64,000 nucleotides of DNA from Glutinoglossum americanum (lineage: Eukaryota > Ascomycota > Geoglossomycetes > Geoglossales > Geoglossaceae), in NCBI GenBank assembly GCA_020080175.1, contig JAGHQL010000047.1:84595-148594 (forward strand), read 5' to 3'. Each line of letters begins with the position of its first letter. The first letter of the stretch is position 1. This document shows positions 49,560 to 61,035 of the stretch, in pieces. Made by a program: the position numbers and the translations under genes. The notes under the pieces are model-generated. The model ran no database searches. It was not told where the DNA came from and worked only from the letters and a program-made list of their open reading frames with translations.

Positions 49560-51186
49560 GCTCGCAGCGTTTGCGCGCCTTGAGTGCCGGTAGATAGATG
49601 GACTTGTCAGTTGTGATGCCCGCGCTGGTTTGAGGAAGACGCGGCCGTCTGGGTATTATGTATATTGCCGGTACCTCGTTACCCATCCCAATTTCGAAAA
49701 GGGCTCAGCCGGTGTGGGGGGTTATGAGGCCTGCAGCTGCAAAGCTTAACGCCTAATCTGCCGGTCTAAGGCGTATAAGTATGGGTCGTGACGCGCATGG
49801 TACCGTATACACGGTATACACGGCGTACATGGTATGACTACATGGTAAACGTTAGGGTGCATGCTCGGCGTGTGTGGGTGCAAACGCCTAAATCAGACCA
49901 CCTCACGCCACTTTGCCCACGGGCGCCAAACCGCAAACAATTAAAAGTTCAACATCACCCCATTCCGAAAAAAACCCTCCTCCGCCGTTGATCGGGACTG
50001 TCTAACGGACTCCCCCGTTTTGCTAGTTTTGCGTGGAAATCAGCGTCGCACTCGACAGCTCAGCCGGAGCTTGGGCGCTGTGATTCTCAGTGACCGCGTT
50101 TTGAGTCCTTGTGTCTATTCGCGCGGGATTGCTGGGCCCGCTATCCTGTGTCGCGCGCGCTGAGACACTTGTTCTAGGTATAACCCTGTCGGATCACCTT
50201 GCTCTTCCAATGGTGACTCTCTCCGCGCTGGCGGACTCACACGCCACAGTTGCTTGACTCATAGCTTTGCGTCCACTCTGTTTTTTGACTCGGTGCGCCA
50301 AATCGTGCCTTGAGGCTATTCTGGAGGCTCTTTTACCCCACCTGATGGTGACGAGGGGTGGAGATATCTTATCGATCGGCTGGAGCAGGATCATCATGCC
50401 TTAGCGGAATCTGGTGATCGTGATTATGTAACAAGCCTTGGCCGCTTAACTCACCCAGTCTCCCAGTCACCCAGTCGCCAAGCCTACTGCGTACAGATTG
50501 TAAACCGGGGATTTGGATGAAAACCGCCTAAGCTGCAGCAGTCTGGAGATGGCGTGTAGTGCGGCTGCAGCCCATCCCAGCTAGTTTAGTTTAGCTTGCG
50601 GTTTAGCCATGGTGCCTTGCTCTTCGTCTAGGACTTTAGGCCTAATTTGTCTTACTGTAATTTGAGGTTGGTGGTAAGAGCCGGGTGGACGGGACTTGGA
50701 TGCACAGACTTGGACGCGGAACCTCTATAGCGTAGTATCTAGTGTCCGGTGATGCGGCTGAATGGAGTGAAGGTGGTGTATGCGCCCGGAGGGACGCCGA
50801 GGCTGACGCTTTGGATAGACTGTCTTATTAACGAGCCAGAGTGTATTACCGACGCCGAAATCCCTCCCTCATCCCGCCAAGTCTGCAGACCCCGACCGGA
50901 TTACGGAGTTTTGGACGATGCCACTTGCCACTCCGCGTTTCGCTTGCGTTAGAGTCTCGGCATCCTATCGTTTTTTCGGGATTACCGGATTCAAGACCCA
51001 AGCCCCGTTCGGCGACAGGCGCCGAGACGGGTTTAACGATAATGCTTGGTGAGCGCCAGGTATTCGTGAATCTATATAATAGCGCGATTGCTTCAACGAA
51101 TTTCTGTTGAGTTTGTCGTTGCAAGAAACAACATTCGGGAGAGTCGAAAGTCAGATAAACGCCTTAACTCGCCCACCGAAAGCATA
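49560..51186. other. Intergenic between divergent oxidoreductase genes
   Basis: Shared upstream region of the minus-strand FAD gene and plus-strand SDR gene. It has short direct repeats of GTATACACGG (about 49804-49822) and of CCCAGTC (about 50455-50475). No gene seen. Confidence 0.5.
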
Positions 51187-52117
51187 ATGACGTCATCAGT
51201 CTGGCTCATCACTGGCTGCTCCTCAGGGTTCGGCGCAGAAATCGCTAAGGCTGCTCTTGCTCGTGGTGACAAAGTCATTGCGACGGCACGCAGCGTCGCG
51301 AAACTCGAGGAATTGAAGGCGTTGGGCGCCACGACCGTCGAACTGGATATCACAGCAGGTGATGCGCATGTGCAGAAGGCTGTCGATGAGGCATTGCGGG
51401 CATACGGCCGAATTGATATTTTAGTCAATAACGCCGGCTATGTAGTTGTTGGTGGCATTGAGGAATTCAGGTGGGCTCTCCCTTCTTGCACTATCTACAG
51501 TATGACACCAACATAACTGACTCAATGCCCCTTGTAGCGATGAGGAAGCAAAGTCTGTCTTTGAGACTAACGTATTTGGCCAACTGGCTGTCATACGTGC
51601 TGTAATGCCTCACATGCGTGCCCAAAAGTCCGGCACCGTAGCCAATATTGGCTCCGTCGGTGGCTGGAAGGGCGAAGCTGGATTCGGTACCTACTGCGCT
51701 ACGAAGTTCGCCTTGGTCGGGCTCACACAAGGTCTTCGCGCCGAGGTCGCGCACCTGGGCATCAACGTCACTATCATCGAGCCTGGTTACTTCCGTACGA
51801 ACCTCCTAAGCAGCGGCGCTCGAGTCTCTGCGCGGAAGGTAATTGAGGATCTTAGGCCGAGCTTAGACCCGCTAAGAAACTTGGTGGAAGGGATTGCTGG
51901 GCAGCAGCCAGGTGATCCGGTTAAGGGGGCGAGGGTTATTGTTGAGGCACTGACGGGGAGTGGGAGGTGCCAGGGGAGGAGATTGCCGGAGAGGCTGTTG
52001 CTTGGAAGGGATGCGGTGGGGTATGTCAAAGCGTATATGGATGAGGAAAGGAAAGGGATTGAGGAATGGGCGGATGTGGTTTCTACAACTGATCACGACG
52101 ATGTTGTTGTGAGTTAG
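51187..52117 (+). CDS. Classical short-chain dehydrogenase/reductase
   Basis: NAD(P)-dependent oxidoreductase. Two exons, 51187-51470 and 51538-52117, give 287 residues, typical of classical SDRs. The cofactor motif TGCSSGFG sits at the N-terminus after VWLI. ATARS after the second strand suggests NADP preference (inference from the Arg). DITAGD and ILVNNAGYVVVGG follow. The catalytic triad is Ser134 (NIGSVGG), Tyr147 and Lys151 (YCATK). IEPGYFRTNLL is the usual substrate-loop entry. It resembles the 'retinol dehydrogenase/oxidoreductase' SDRs common in fungi. The substrate cannot be told; no pathway genes flank it. Confidence 0.88.
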
Positions 52118-52629
52118 TGGCCTGGGAGTTGTGTTTTTTTGGCGGTACTGCGTTCTAGAGAGCGCTTGGAACATTGCGGCTTCAATCTCGTACCTTACCA
52201 ATTCGAAACCTGGATCGGCCCATACCCTCAAGGTCTCACGAAGACCTCTTATTCAGCCCTTCCGTAGACATCTCTCTCCCACCTTAACAGGTCTCAGACA
52301 GATCGCACTAAGTGGGGCACATCTAACATGCCAGCTTCCCGAAGATCTGCCCACCACAATGACTGCAGGTATCGGCCATCTGATGTTGAACTCTCACAGA
52401 GGGTGGTTGGGGCGGTTTCGCGCGCCGTAACTCCAATCGTCGATAATCTTTGCTTAGTTATCTATGACCGTCATGCCTAATGCGTAGTAGCTTGCCAAAT
52501 GCGGGGAAGGACCAGGTGAGACCGACGACATTTTGTCGAACGGCACTTTCAGATACTCCAACTAGATATCTACGCAGTATTTTACTCCCTCCCCCTCATT
52601 TCCCTTGTCATTGCACTTGCTTCGGTGAA
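52118..52629. other. Intergenic, between SDR gene and esterase pseudogene
   Basis: No gene seen; probably the decayed 5' region of the following esterase. Confidence 0.4.
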
Positions 52630-53280
52630 TCCCAGAGCTTCAGGATCCCTGTCCGGGGACTGAACCGGCACTATCGCATACATGTCCCAAAGAACTACAA
52701 CATACATATGGCTGCGCCGCTCATCCTACCCTATCGCGGGCAAACGGAGAACATGACTAAGCAGGGAGAGTTATCTCGGCTCCCAAACCAAGAGTTTAAT
52801 ACAAAAGCGATTGCCGTTTATCCACAGGGCCACAAGGTAGGATAGGCTTCATCTGCTTGGAGGCCTTCCCAGGACTCGCAGCTTTAATTAATGGCGTCAC
52901 AGCGGGAGTGGAAAGGTGACCCAAGAGCTCCGGACAGCGCTAGCGACCTTCTAGATATTCACCAGCAAGCTCCTCCACCGCCTCGAAGATAGATATTGCA
53001 TCGACACAACCCGTATCTATGCCGCCGGGAAATCCAACGGTGGCGGTTTCATAGAAGTCCTAGCGTGCGATGGCGACCTCTCCAGCCGAATCGCAGCATT
53101 CGCTCCCGTGTCCGACGCCTCTTATGAGAACACCGCTGGGCCTCGCCAACCAGACCGCACCCCCCTCCCCACGCTTGAATTTTGTAGCCTCAGTGACACC
53201 GCCATCCCATATGGGGGCTCCCTGGGTAAACTAACTAGGCCACCCTCTCCCACCCATCCCAGAATGGTTGCAGAGTTGAG
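52630..53280 (+). pseudogene. Secreted feruloyl esterase / LpqC-type esterase pseudogene
   Basis: Two coding blocks read as an alpha/beta hydrolase of the polyhydroxybutyrate-depolymerase/feruloyl-esterase group. The first (to about 52838) has SFRIPVRGLNRHYRIHVPKN and AIAVYPQGHK; the usual H-G oxyanion pair after the first strand reads R-G here. A 60-75 bp intron-like gap follows. The second block begins with a W-x-GDP motif near 52905. The frame changes at about 52965-52975. It then reads RYCIDTTRIYAAGKSNGGGF, with the G-x-S-N-G-G nucleophile elbow kept, and later LEFCSLSDTAIPYGG, where family members have F-H-G. No signal peptide or clean start is found. The frameshift and substitutions indicate decay. 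Confidence 0.68.
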
Positions 53281-54202
53281 CTAGCCTCAACAGGTGCGCG
53301 CCAACTGACACTGGAGATGGAAGATCACTGTTTTGTAGGAATGTCATGAGGACGTCGTGAAGTTGTCGCGGGGTGGGGGAGGTTGTGGTTGGGTATTTGG
53401 TAAAGAACTTGGGACACGATTGGGCGAGTATGGTGCTGAATAGTGGTTTGGGGGATAGGGGGGACTTACTTCAATGCTACGAAGGTTATCACCTAATGGA
53501 GTTTTTTGGGAGGTTCGGTTGGGGGGCCGTTGGAGGGTGGCGGGAAGGGGGAGTTGTGAGGGCCGAATAGCCCGAGACTGGATGCCTGCTATGTTAGAAA
53601 GGATTTGGGCTTTTGTGTCTCTGGTTTCGGATGTCATTATAGAGAATAATGCTTAGGGCTCCACTGTCAATGGATAGCGGTGATCGCTTTCATGTTGATG
53701 CTTGGAGGATGCATAGTTGGGCGATTCATCGATATCTAATGGCTTTCCTATTTGATTGGGCGTTAACTTGCTAGTTAGCGGATAAGAATTTAATTTTGTG
53801 GGGCTAGTGGAGGGGGAATGAATTTATGTCATGGCTGATTGCGCCTAAATTAACTAACTATCCTCTATCACTCTATTAATCGGACAGTATCAAATCAAGA
53901 ATTGCCATTAACCCTAGAGAACATCAAACAGTTATAACATAACAAACGAAAGTCGTCTTATAAGACAGAGCGGATGTGGGCGAAATATATTAGTACATGT
54001 TGGCGTAATTGCAAAAAGCAGGGCATAGAGACAAATGGAAACGGCGACTGGTTGAAGTAAATAGTTGGGTGAACACTCAACGAAGACGAACAAAGTAAAT
54101 TGATGGGTGAGGTGTCGTGAAGCCTCTAAATGAGTGTCCAGGTCAATAGCCATTCAATCCATGAGATGGATACAACCGTCACCTGTAAACCTATCTCGGG
54201 CC
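53281..54202. other. Intergenic
   Basis: Short G-rich frames at 53373-53656 look like chance. The rest is AT-rich flank of the TPR gene. No gene seen. Confidence 0.45.
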
Positions 54203-56400
54203 TCAGTTGGTCGAATTCCTCACGCTTGCACCATACACGCCCCCATTACTAAACCTTTTTTCCGGTTGCAAAAATCCCCACTCGCTCGGTGCATGCCACC
54301 ACCCTAAGTCTTTATGTCCTGTCAGCACCCCCTTCGTAGGCCACTTCCGAATGTCGTCTCCCTTGTTCCAATAGGGTGAGTCCTCAAACAATATCTTGGA
54401 CTCATTCCAAAGGGAGTAGTAGCCTGCCTCGCCGTGCTCGTGTTGCTCCCATTTTCCGGAGCGCTGATAGGAGCGCTTTAGGAGCTGAAGCTGACCCTGG
54501 ACGACCTTCGCTGTGCGGCCTGGGTGACCGCTGTTGTTTTCATCAGCGAGGGCAGATTTAATGACGGTTCCGTGGACGGCCATGGCTTTGTCGGGTTGTT
54601 TGGCAAATGTATAGATGGACGAAAGATGGTTGTAACATGTGAGTGTTAGGGGATCGAGGATGGTCCTCACGCGCTGGAGGTTGTATGACATATCTTGAAG
54701 GAGTTCGGTGGCGAGTTGGGGGCGGCCGTGAGCGGCGCGAGCATCGGCGAGGCGGAGACCGATTTGGGCTATAATTTTATACCCCCAGGAGAGTTGGCGG
54801 GCTTGCCAGAGGGAGTTGAGAATTCGCTGTGAGGTGGATGTTAGTCGAATCTTTCATTGCCTTACGGTGGGTATCTTTACCTCAAGGTTCTCGTAGTCGC
54901 GCTGCTCCCCCAATAGGCTAGCAATAAGGCTCAACTCCTCAAGCTTCATACTGGTAATCGACATCCCTTCCTGCTCACTAGCCTTCAAACACTCCTTTAG
55001 CATACTCTTCGAAAGCTCCATCATTCTCTGCGAAAGCTTCTGATCCTGGCAATGTCTCGTGCCGGAATGACGCCCTGCCATGCACAGCGCTAATTTGAAC
55101 CCTACCGCCAGGTTCTCTTGAAGTGTGAAACCCTCATGGGATTTCATGTACTTGTACGACCAGGTTGCAAGCTCGAAGGAGCCTTCGAAGGCCCCAGCTT
55201 CATAGCGGGAGAGGACGAGGTTGGCACCCGCGGAGATAACTGTTAGGTCGTGGTCTTCTACCGACATCTCAGTGACACAGACGAGGAAGAGTTCCCAGAG
55301 GATGCCGGAGCGCTTGGTGGATTCCCCAGTCCCGATCTCTGCCAAGAATAACTCCCAGAGCTCGTCAGTTATCTTACTGCTTTCGTCGGAGCAGTTATGA
55401 GTCTTGAGAAATTGGGAAAGACGGGCACCAATGCCAAGGGTTACCTCGAAGGAACTGTTGTATTTCTGGGAGCGCATCCAGGACTCGTAGAGGGTTGTTT
55501 CGGTCATTAAGTCGCTCATGATTTCGGTGAAGAGTGTTGGCCGTGAGTTACCCTTTAGCGTTTCCTCGAAAGCCATGACAAAGACGAAAGATCGACGGTC
55601 TATTGTGTAGCCGTGGCGGAGCTGAAATTTGAAATTCTTACTCGGTTTAACTTCTGTGAAAGCGAGCTGGCGGCGGATCTCCTTGAGGAGCTCAAAAGCG
55701 GTTTCTTTGAGGCTGAGGGTGGCGTAGAGTCTGGCAATGGTCTCTCCAGAGTAGAATAGCTTCTGAGTGTCCTTCTCCTTGGTCACGATCTCGACAATCG
55801 TCCCTTGGAGGGTTTCGATGGCGGTGCGGGCGCACGCCTTTGTGCTCTGACTCCCGAGGAATAGGGCGAGCTCGGATAGGCAAGAGAGGGTTTCTTCGTG
55901 GGCGTAACCATGCTTGCATTTGGCCTTGTCCCAAGACTCATAGTATATGATTTCTGCCTTGGATACAGTTGAAGTATTGGCAGAGTACAACTTCGCTAAT
56001 CGCTCCTTGACCTCGATGATGGTGGTTTCGGTTGTGGTGATTGTGGTTGTAGTCGTAGTGACTGTGGTTTCGGTAACACTGGTGTGCTTTTGCACCTCAG
56101 CAATCATCTCGCAAACTTCTTCGTAGATCGCGATGGCTTCCTCTCGCCGAGATTCATGCCGTTCGAGAACTTTGGCAAGCTGGACAGTTGCATGGATTGT
56201 CAGATGATGACGCGTGCCATAGTACTTGATGCATGTCTCTCTGAATTGAACTGTGAGATCACAGATCACAGAGAAGTTGTTCTGTTTCTCTAGGATATGC
56301 AGGTACTTGCGGTAGATATCGGCCACGATGTCAGCGTTGATCCCGCTGTCCTTGCCACTCTTACAGAACGTGAGCCAAAGTCCCCGGTAGAAGTTTTGCG
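54203..56400 (-). CDS. Tetratricopeptide-type helical repeat protein, 5' truncated
   Basis: Two exons, about 56400-54881 and 54826-54203, joined by a GTAAAG-CACAG intron in phase. The product is almost entirely alpha-helical, with TPR-like pairs such as ATVQLAKVLERHESRREEAI and KAMAVHGTVIKSALADENNS. A Thr-rich segment (about 60 codons after 56100) interrupts the array. The C-terminus is non-repetitive and aromatic (WKNES-like, GYYSLWNESKILFEDSPYWN). Ascomycetes have long uncharacterised proteins of this kind. The frame is open at the 5' end, but directly upstream the DNA belongs to an opposite-strand NACHT-ankyrin gene, so the N-terminal part is missing. Function unknown; it may be non-functional. 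Confidence 0.6.
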
Positions 56401-57153
56401 CTCTCCACTGTAGAAATACGGCATGCTCTTGCTGTTAGGGCTGACATAGTACAGCTGGATGAAGACTTCCTTCCTGAAATTGGAGTCCTTGGTTCGATAT
56501 GCGCCGGGTTAATCGTGGTAGACATAAACCGCGATATCATTCGATTAGTCCACTACACAACGCAGGAATACTTCAAGCGTATGTCTTCATTTCCAAATGC
56601 CGACAGAGATATCGCAGCAACTTGCGTTACTTACCTGTCATCTAATACTTTCGCTACTGGATTCTGTCTAACAGATGAAGAGTTTGAGGGGCGGCTACGG
56701 TTGAATCCGCTTTATGACTATGCCGCACGAAATTGGGGTTACCATGCTCAGACCGCTTCGATGGAGGACCAGTCAATTCTAGATTTGCTTGAGAGTAAGG
56801 CTAAAACGTCCGCCTGCAGCCAGGCTTTGATGGCTTCTGGGAGCCTCAGTGGCTACAGTCAAATATTTCCAAGGCGAATGACAGGAGTACATGTTGCAGC
56901 ATACTTTGGACTAGTGGGGACGATAATAGGTCTACTAAAGAATAGGTATAATCCAGATCTCCAGGATTCTTACAGACGGACGCCGCTATCATGGGCAGCA
57001 GAGAGAGGGCACGAGGTGGTAGTCAAGCTGCTGCTGGAGACAGGCAAAGTCGAGGTGGACTCGAAGGAGGACAAGTATGGACGGACGCCGCTATCACGGG
57101 CAGCAGAGGAAGGGCACGAGGTGGTAGTCAAGCTGCTGCGACAGAGCATTTGA
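56398..57153 (+). pseudogene. NACHT-ankyrin gene, 3' part only
   Basis: Reads as the C-terminal part of a fungal NLR: STVEIRHALAV and LDEDFLPEIG, then IIRLVHYTTQEYF, the conserved end of the NACHT-associated helical domain. NPLYDYAARNWGYHAQ and ankyrin repeats follow. The last two ankyrin repeats (TPLSWAAERGHEVVVKLLLE and its copy) are nearly identical in DNA, suggesting recent duplication. The frame stops mid-repeat at LLRQSI. The NACHT NTPase and the N-terminal effector part are absent, because the upstream DNA belongs to the truncated TPR gene. The surviving frame is intact, so the break may be recent. Intact relatives serve in non-self recognition (family knowledge). Confidence 0.72.
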
Positions 57154-58576
57154 AAGTTTGCTATACCACCTCCCCGCCCGCCGCCATTACTACTTGCTCC
57201 CTTTATATACTTTTTCATATAGAATGTGCTTTTTACTTTAGAAATGTGCTGCTTAGAAATACTCTGAAGAATCTTCTAAGGTTAGATAAGCAATTCGCCA
57301 TAGCATTAGTTAGGCGAAGCTTCTAGAATTCTCTAGATCGACGTGTCAAGGTTTACTAAGTAACAGAGCTACAAATCTTTAAGCTTTGTGACTTGCTAGC
57401 TGGTATCCTTGATTGCGCTAACAGGGAGGGTGGCCGACCCGCACCGGCCACAGGGTTGTTGAGATATACTGGAGACCTATCCTACGCACTAGGTGGCTAC
57501 TCAAGCAGACAGAAAGAAGGCAAGAGTATCGATGGGCCACTTGAGCAGTGGAAGCCAGATATCAACATAGTCAAAGCCACAATACAATTCGCAAAGGACA
57601 CCGGACGTCTACAGCCCAGCGAACAAGATACAGCAAATGCAGAAGCCGAACACAATGAGCGACTACTCCTGAGAATTCCCTCCTAACCGAATACCCTGAG
57701 CCACCTCTACACATGCCTCCGCCAGTACGCCGCCGATTAAGAAGCGCACGACGCCGGAACTGCCCTGCGGACACGAGGCAAGGAAAACTACTCACCTAGG
57801 CTCTTCTAGCTCCAACTACTACACTTCAACAGGTATCTATTACTTTCCTTTATTTCCTTGGTTGAGCATAGCGTTGAGCAACGGATATGCAGCTCTCATA
57901 GTTGGTCTCTGAACTGGAGCTAGCACTTTGGTAGTAAGATGTAATTAGCTAGCTCTCCGTAGCGGCCCATACCCCAAGGGTGCACGGCCATAATAGAATA
58001 TACATACATACATACATACATACGTTGAGATATACTAGTAATTGTACAACTATCCCACATGTCGCCACCACAAGCAGGGAGGACCCCGCACCGGCCACGC
58101 CCTTGTTGTTCCCATTTTTGGGGGGAGATGCTATTTTCTGAGGATGGAGAATAAGTAAGCTGCAGCAAGCTGTTTGAAATCGAAAGCCTCACTGGGCTTG
58201 ACGCTGCGGCGGTGTGGCGGTGAGGGCTCTACCGGATCCATCCAACGCCACTGGCCCCGCAACCGTCCAGTCCTAACACAGCGAAGGCTCAAACTCATAT
58301 AATGATATATTGGCTTCAAGATTAAGCTCATTGTTGAAATCTTCGCGATTCATTAAGCTAATTACATGGAGTTCTGTCCGCCTCAAGTGCTTCCAATGCC
58401 TCACGGCAGGCCTCGGGTTCATTGCTAGCCGAGTGTTCGGTGATGCATCTACGTAGTGCTTCATGGCATTGCCACCGCCACAACCTCACTATTCAATAGT
58501 TAGTTAAGCCAATAACTAGAACATTTAGAATGTACTTTATATGGCGAGTAGAATTAATTGTATACTTACCGAGTCT
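57154..58576. other. Intergenic with a dispersed repeat and (ACAT)n
   Basis: A segment with GGG-GACCCCGCACCGGCCAC and GTTGAGATATACT occurs at about 57425-57475 and again in rearranged order at about 58023-58110, pointing to a dispersed repeat. (ACAT)n lies at about 58001-58023. A 97-codon frame at 57393-57686 has no family resemblance. Confidence 0.5.
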
Positions 58577-59872
58577 TTATATGTCGATGGGGAGCTCAAA
58601 TATCTCGTCTTCTATACGTTGTTCCCGATCCACAAGTATTTCCTGAGCAATCAGTTTTTCCTCTTCAGGTGGTTTAACGCCTTTCCCGTCAAAGACTCCA
58701 TCGAAAACCTCCTCGGAGGGCTCGCAATCTCCAATGACATCGGCAAGTGCTTTTAGCATACTCCTCCGTAGGTATGGTCCTGGAGTGGCCCAAATCTTCC
58801 CCGTTGGGAGATTGACCCTCTTTTCTGCCCAGCCAGGTTTCTCATATCGGACATATCGCAGCAGGGTCGATACAAAATGGTAATAAAGGAAACGGTGAGC
58901 TGGGCGATTCTCATTTTTGAACTCTAGTTCAGTACCGTCCAAGTCCCCAATTTTCTTGTACCTAGATCGCACTTCGATTTTATAAGTCCTAAGTTTTTCG
59001 TTCATTAGAACGAATCGCCACCGAGAAGGCTGGCTGGGCTCCGTCGGAATAGGCACAAGCACAAAGTCCCCCTTGTCAAACTGTTTTTCCAACGCGCTGT
59101 CCATTACCAGTCCATTGCCCATGCTCCAGATAATCTCTGCTCCTCGACTTGGCTCTCCAAACAAGTAGCCAGCGTTGCCATAGCCGATTGAATGGGGAAC
59201 TATGTGAGCTGCTGTCCTATATAGGGGCGATGCATACTCTTTTAGGATTGGGCACCACAGGCCATCTTCATCTTCAGGATCCTTGACATTATAAAAGTGA
59301 CGGAGTCCATCTTTCCAATGGCTGTGTTCGTGTTGGTTTCGGGATTCCCAGCTTGCAGGACTTTCATGACTTCTCCACATATTAGTCAGAAGTTCGGCAT
59401 ATGCAGCGGCGTGGTCTGGTTCCTCTTCTCGCTTTGCTCTCTCGAGCCTCTGTAGGATGCGGGCCCTCTGGCGACTGATAGTAACGTCCTCGTTCGTGAG
59501 TCTTGCTCGCTTCCTCCAGCAATCGGAGGCCAGGCTCAGAAACTCCCCCTTTGGCAACTCGCCATTTGCAAATGACTCCCGGAGACCTTCGAAAAGAGCT
59601 TGGTACTGCTGATCCTGGTTGCGAACCTGTTCTTGCCGAAGCCAGAGAAAGTCTTCCGGGTTTGAATGCTTCGAGCTTTGGGAGAGTTCCGATGCCTTGC
59701 GTTTTAAGTCGCTATGGCTCTGCCTCAGCAGTTCTATCTTCTTTTGAGAATGTGGCGGCGCCAACGAAGAAGTCCGCTCTGGTATGTCGTAATGGCTTGG
59801 AAGGTAGGGTCGAGGTGGGGAGGACGGTGTGTCAGTAGCCTTTTCCTTGCCTTTTCCCTTGTCTTTTCCCAT
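58577..59872 (-). CDS. HNH-type nuclease-domain protein
   Basis: Single-exon frame of 431 residues starting MGKDKGKGKEK. A basic, disordered N-terminus and a coiled-coil-rich middle (about 40-150; Gln/Glu/Arg-rich) precede a domain at about 205-275. There Cys207 (LWCPIL), His223 and His227 (TAAHIVPHS), YLFG, Asn253 (MGNGLVMDSALEKQFDKGDF) and VLVPI match the fungal HNH_2-type pattern. In that pattern A-H-I-x-P is followed by N-G-L and L-E-x-x-F-D. The third catalytic His of classical HNH enzymes is not at its usual place, a common variation in this fungal group as I recall it. The region after 275 is conserved-looking but unassigned. A nuclease is likely, but activity and targets are unknown. 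Confidence 0.75.
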   Translation of the reverse strand: MGKDKGKGKEKATDTPSSPPRPYLPSHYDIPERTSSLAPPHSQKKIELLRQSHSDLKRKASELSQSSKHSNPEDFLWLRQEQVRNQDQQYQALFEGLRESFANGELPKGEFLSLASDCWRKRARLTNEDVTISRQRARILQRLERAKREEEPDHAAAYAELLTNMWRSHESPASWESRNQHEHSHWKDGLRHFYNVKDPEDEDGLWCPILKEYASPLYRTAAHIVPHSIGYGNAGYLFGEPSRGAEIIWSMGNGLVMDSALEKQFDKGDFVLVPIPTEPSQPSRWRFVLMNEKLRTYKIEVRSRYKKIGDLDGTELEFKNENRPAHRFLYYHFVSTLLRYVRYEKPGWAEKRVNLPTGKIWATPGPYLRRSMLKALADVIGDCEPSEEVFDGVFDGKGVKPPEEEKLIAQEILVDREQRIEDEIFELPIDI

Positions 59873-60720
59873 AGCGGCGACTTTTGATGCGCTGAGGGAA
59901 GGATGAGGGGAGTGGAGAGCTGAGGTGCGATGAACTCAAGTCGGCTCAGAAGAGCGCAACCGCGGTGGTAGGTAAGTGGCAGTAAGTTTCAGTCTTGATG
60001 CGTGTGCTCTGTCGAGGCACACAGTCTCACGATCTGCTGGGAGGAATCTGGCTAGTGATCGAGAGTGCGGGGCGGTATGATAGAGTCAGGGTAGCGCACT
60101 GGGTTGGGTAAAGTGATGCGAGACGGAGGGACAAGCGGCTTTGCGAGCACGTGCGACTAAAACGCGTTGTGTCCTACTGTATCACATACGTTGCTAGTGT
60201 AGTTGCACGTAGGCATGAGGCCACGCTTATGGCGAGCATGCTCCTTTCCCAAACCCAGCCGTTTTTCACATCAGAAGAATCCCAAGTGGGAGCGACTGTG
60301 GGGTTAGTTAGGCCTCGCCCAGCCAATCAATTGCGCGATAAGATAACTATGCGATCGCTTATATCTAATTGGCTGAAGGCCCCTGAGCCCCGCTACGGGA
60401 CGGCAGTGAGGCAAATGTGGCAAATGAGGCGCACCCCGGAAAAGCCAGAAAAGCTGGAAAAAGCTACAACACCGCGGCCCCAGGCAAGCACAGGGGCACA
60501 AGAGGCGACATAGACACGCCAGGGCTACATATGGGAGCTAGAGATAGGAGAGCACTGCAGCTCAAACTTTTATTAAAAAAGAAATGAACACACAGAAGAA
60601 AGAACGACATGAAGGCAAAAGGAAAAATAATAGAAATCTACTCATCCTCTCTACTTTTCCCCACCTAATAACAGAGCGGTAACCGCGATCCACCTCTTAG
60701 GAGATCCAACTCCTCAGAGA
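59873..60720. other. Intergenic, GC to AT transition
   Basis: 5' flank of the HNH gene, then increasingly AT-rich DNA. The frame at 60151-60513 has no recognisable content. No gene seen. Confidence 0.45.
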
Positions 60721-60770
60721 CCCACTGTTCTATGGGAAAAGTCATTTCTAACACTTATTATCCCAGGTAT

Positions 60771-60795
60771 TACGGCGTAATACCTGGAATTTGTA
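60771..60795. repeat. Perfect hairpin, 11-bp stem
   Basis: CCAGGTATTAC-GGC-GTAATACCTGG. Single arms (AATACCTG) recur at about 60842 and 60871. Confidence 0.85.
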
Positions 60796-61035
60796 TGGGG
60801 AAACCTTAATTGAGCTATGACCACAACGCCAAGGTACAGCATAATACCTGAAACATCTACATCCTAATACCTGGAGATAAAAAAAGGATTAATTATTAAT
60901 AAATTTAATAACTTTACATATATATATATATATATATATATATTAATTTTAACAAGTTATTATTCTTTTAACCCTAAGTTAAATAAAATCTAATTAAATT
61001 AATATGATCTAAAAATTTTAAAATCAAGTCTGATA

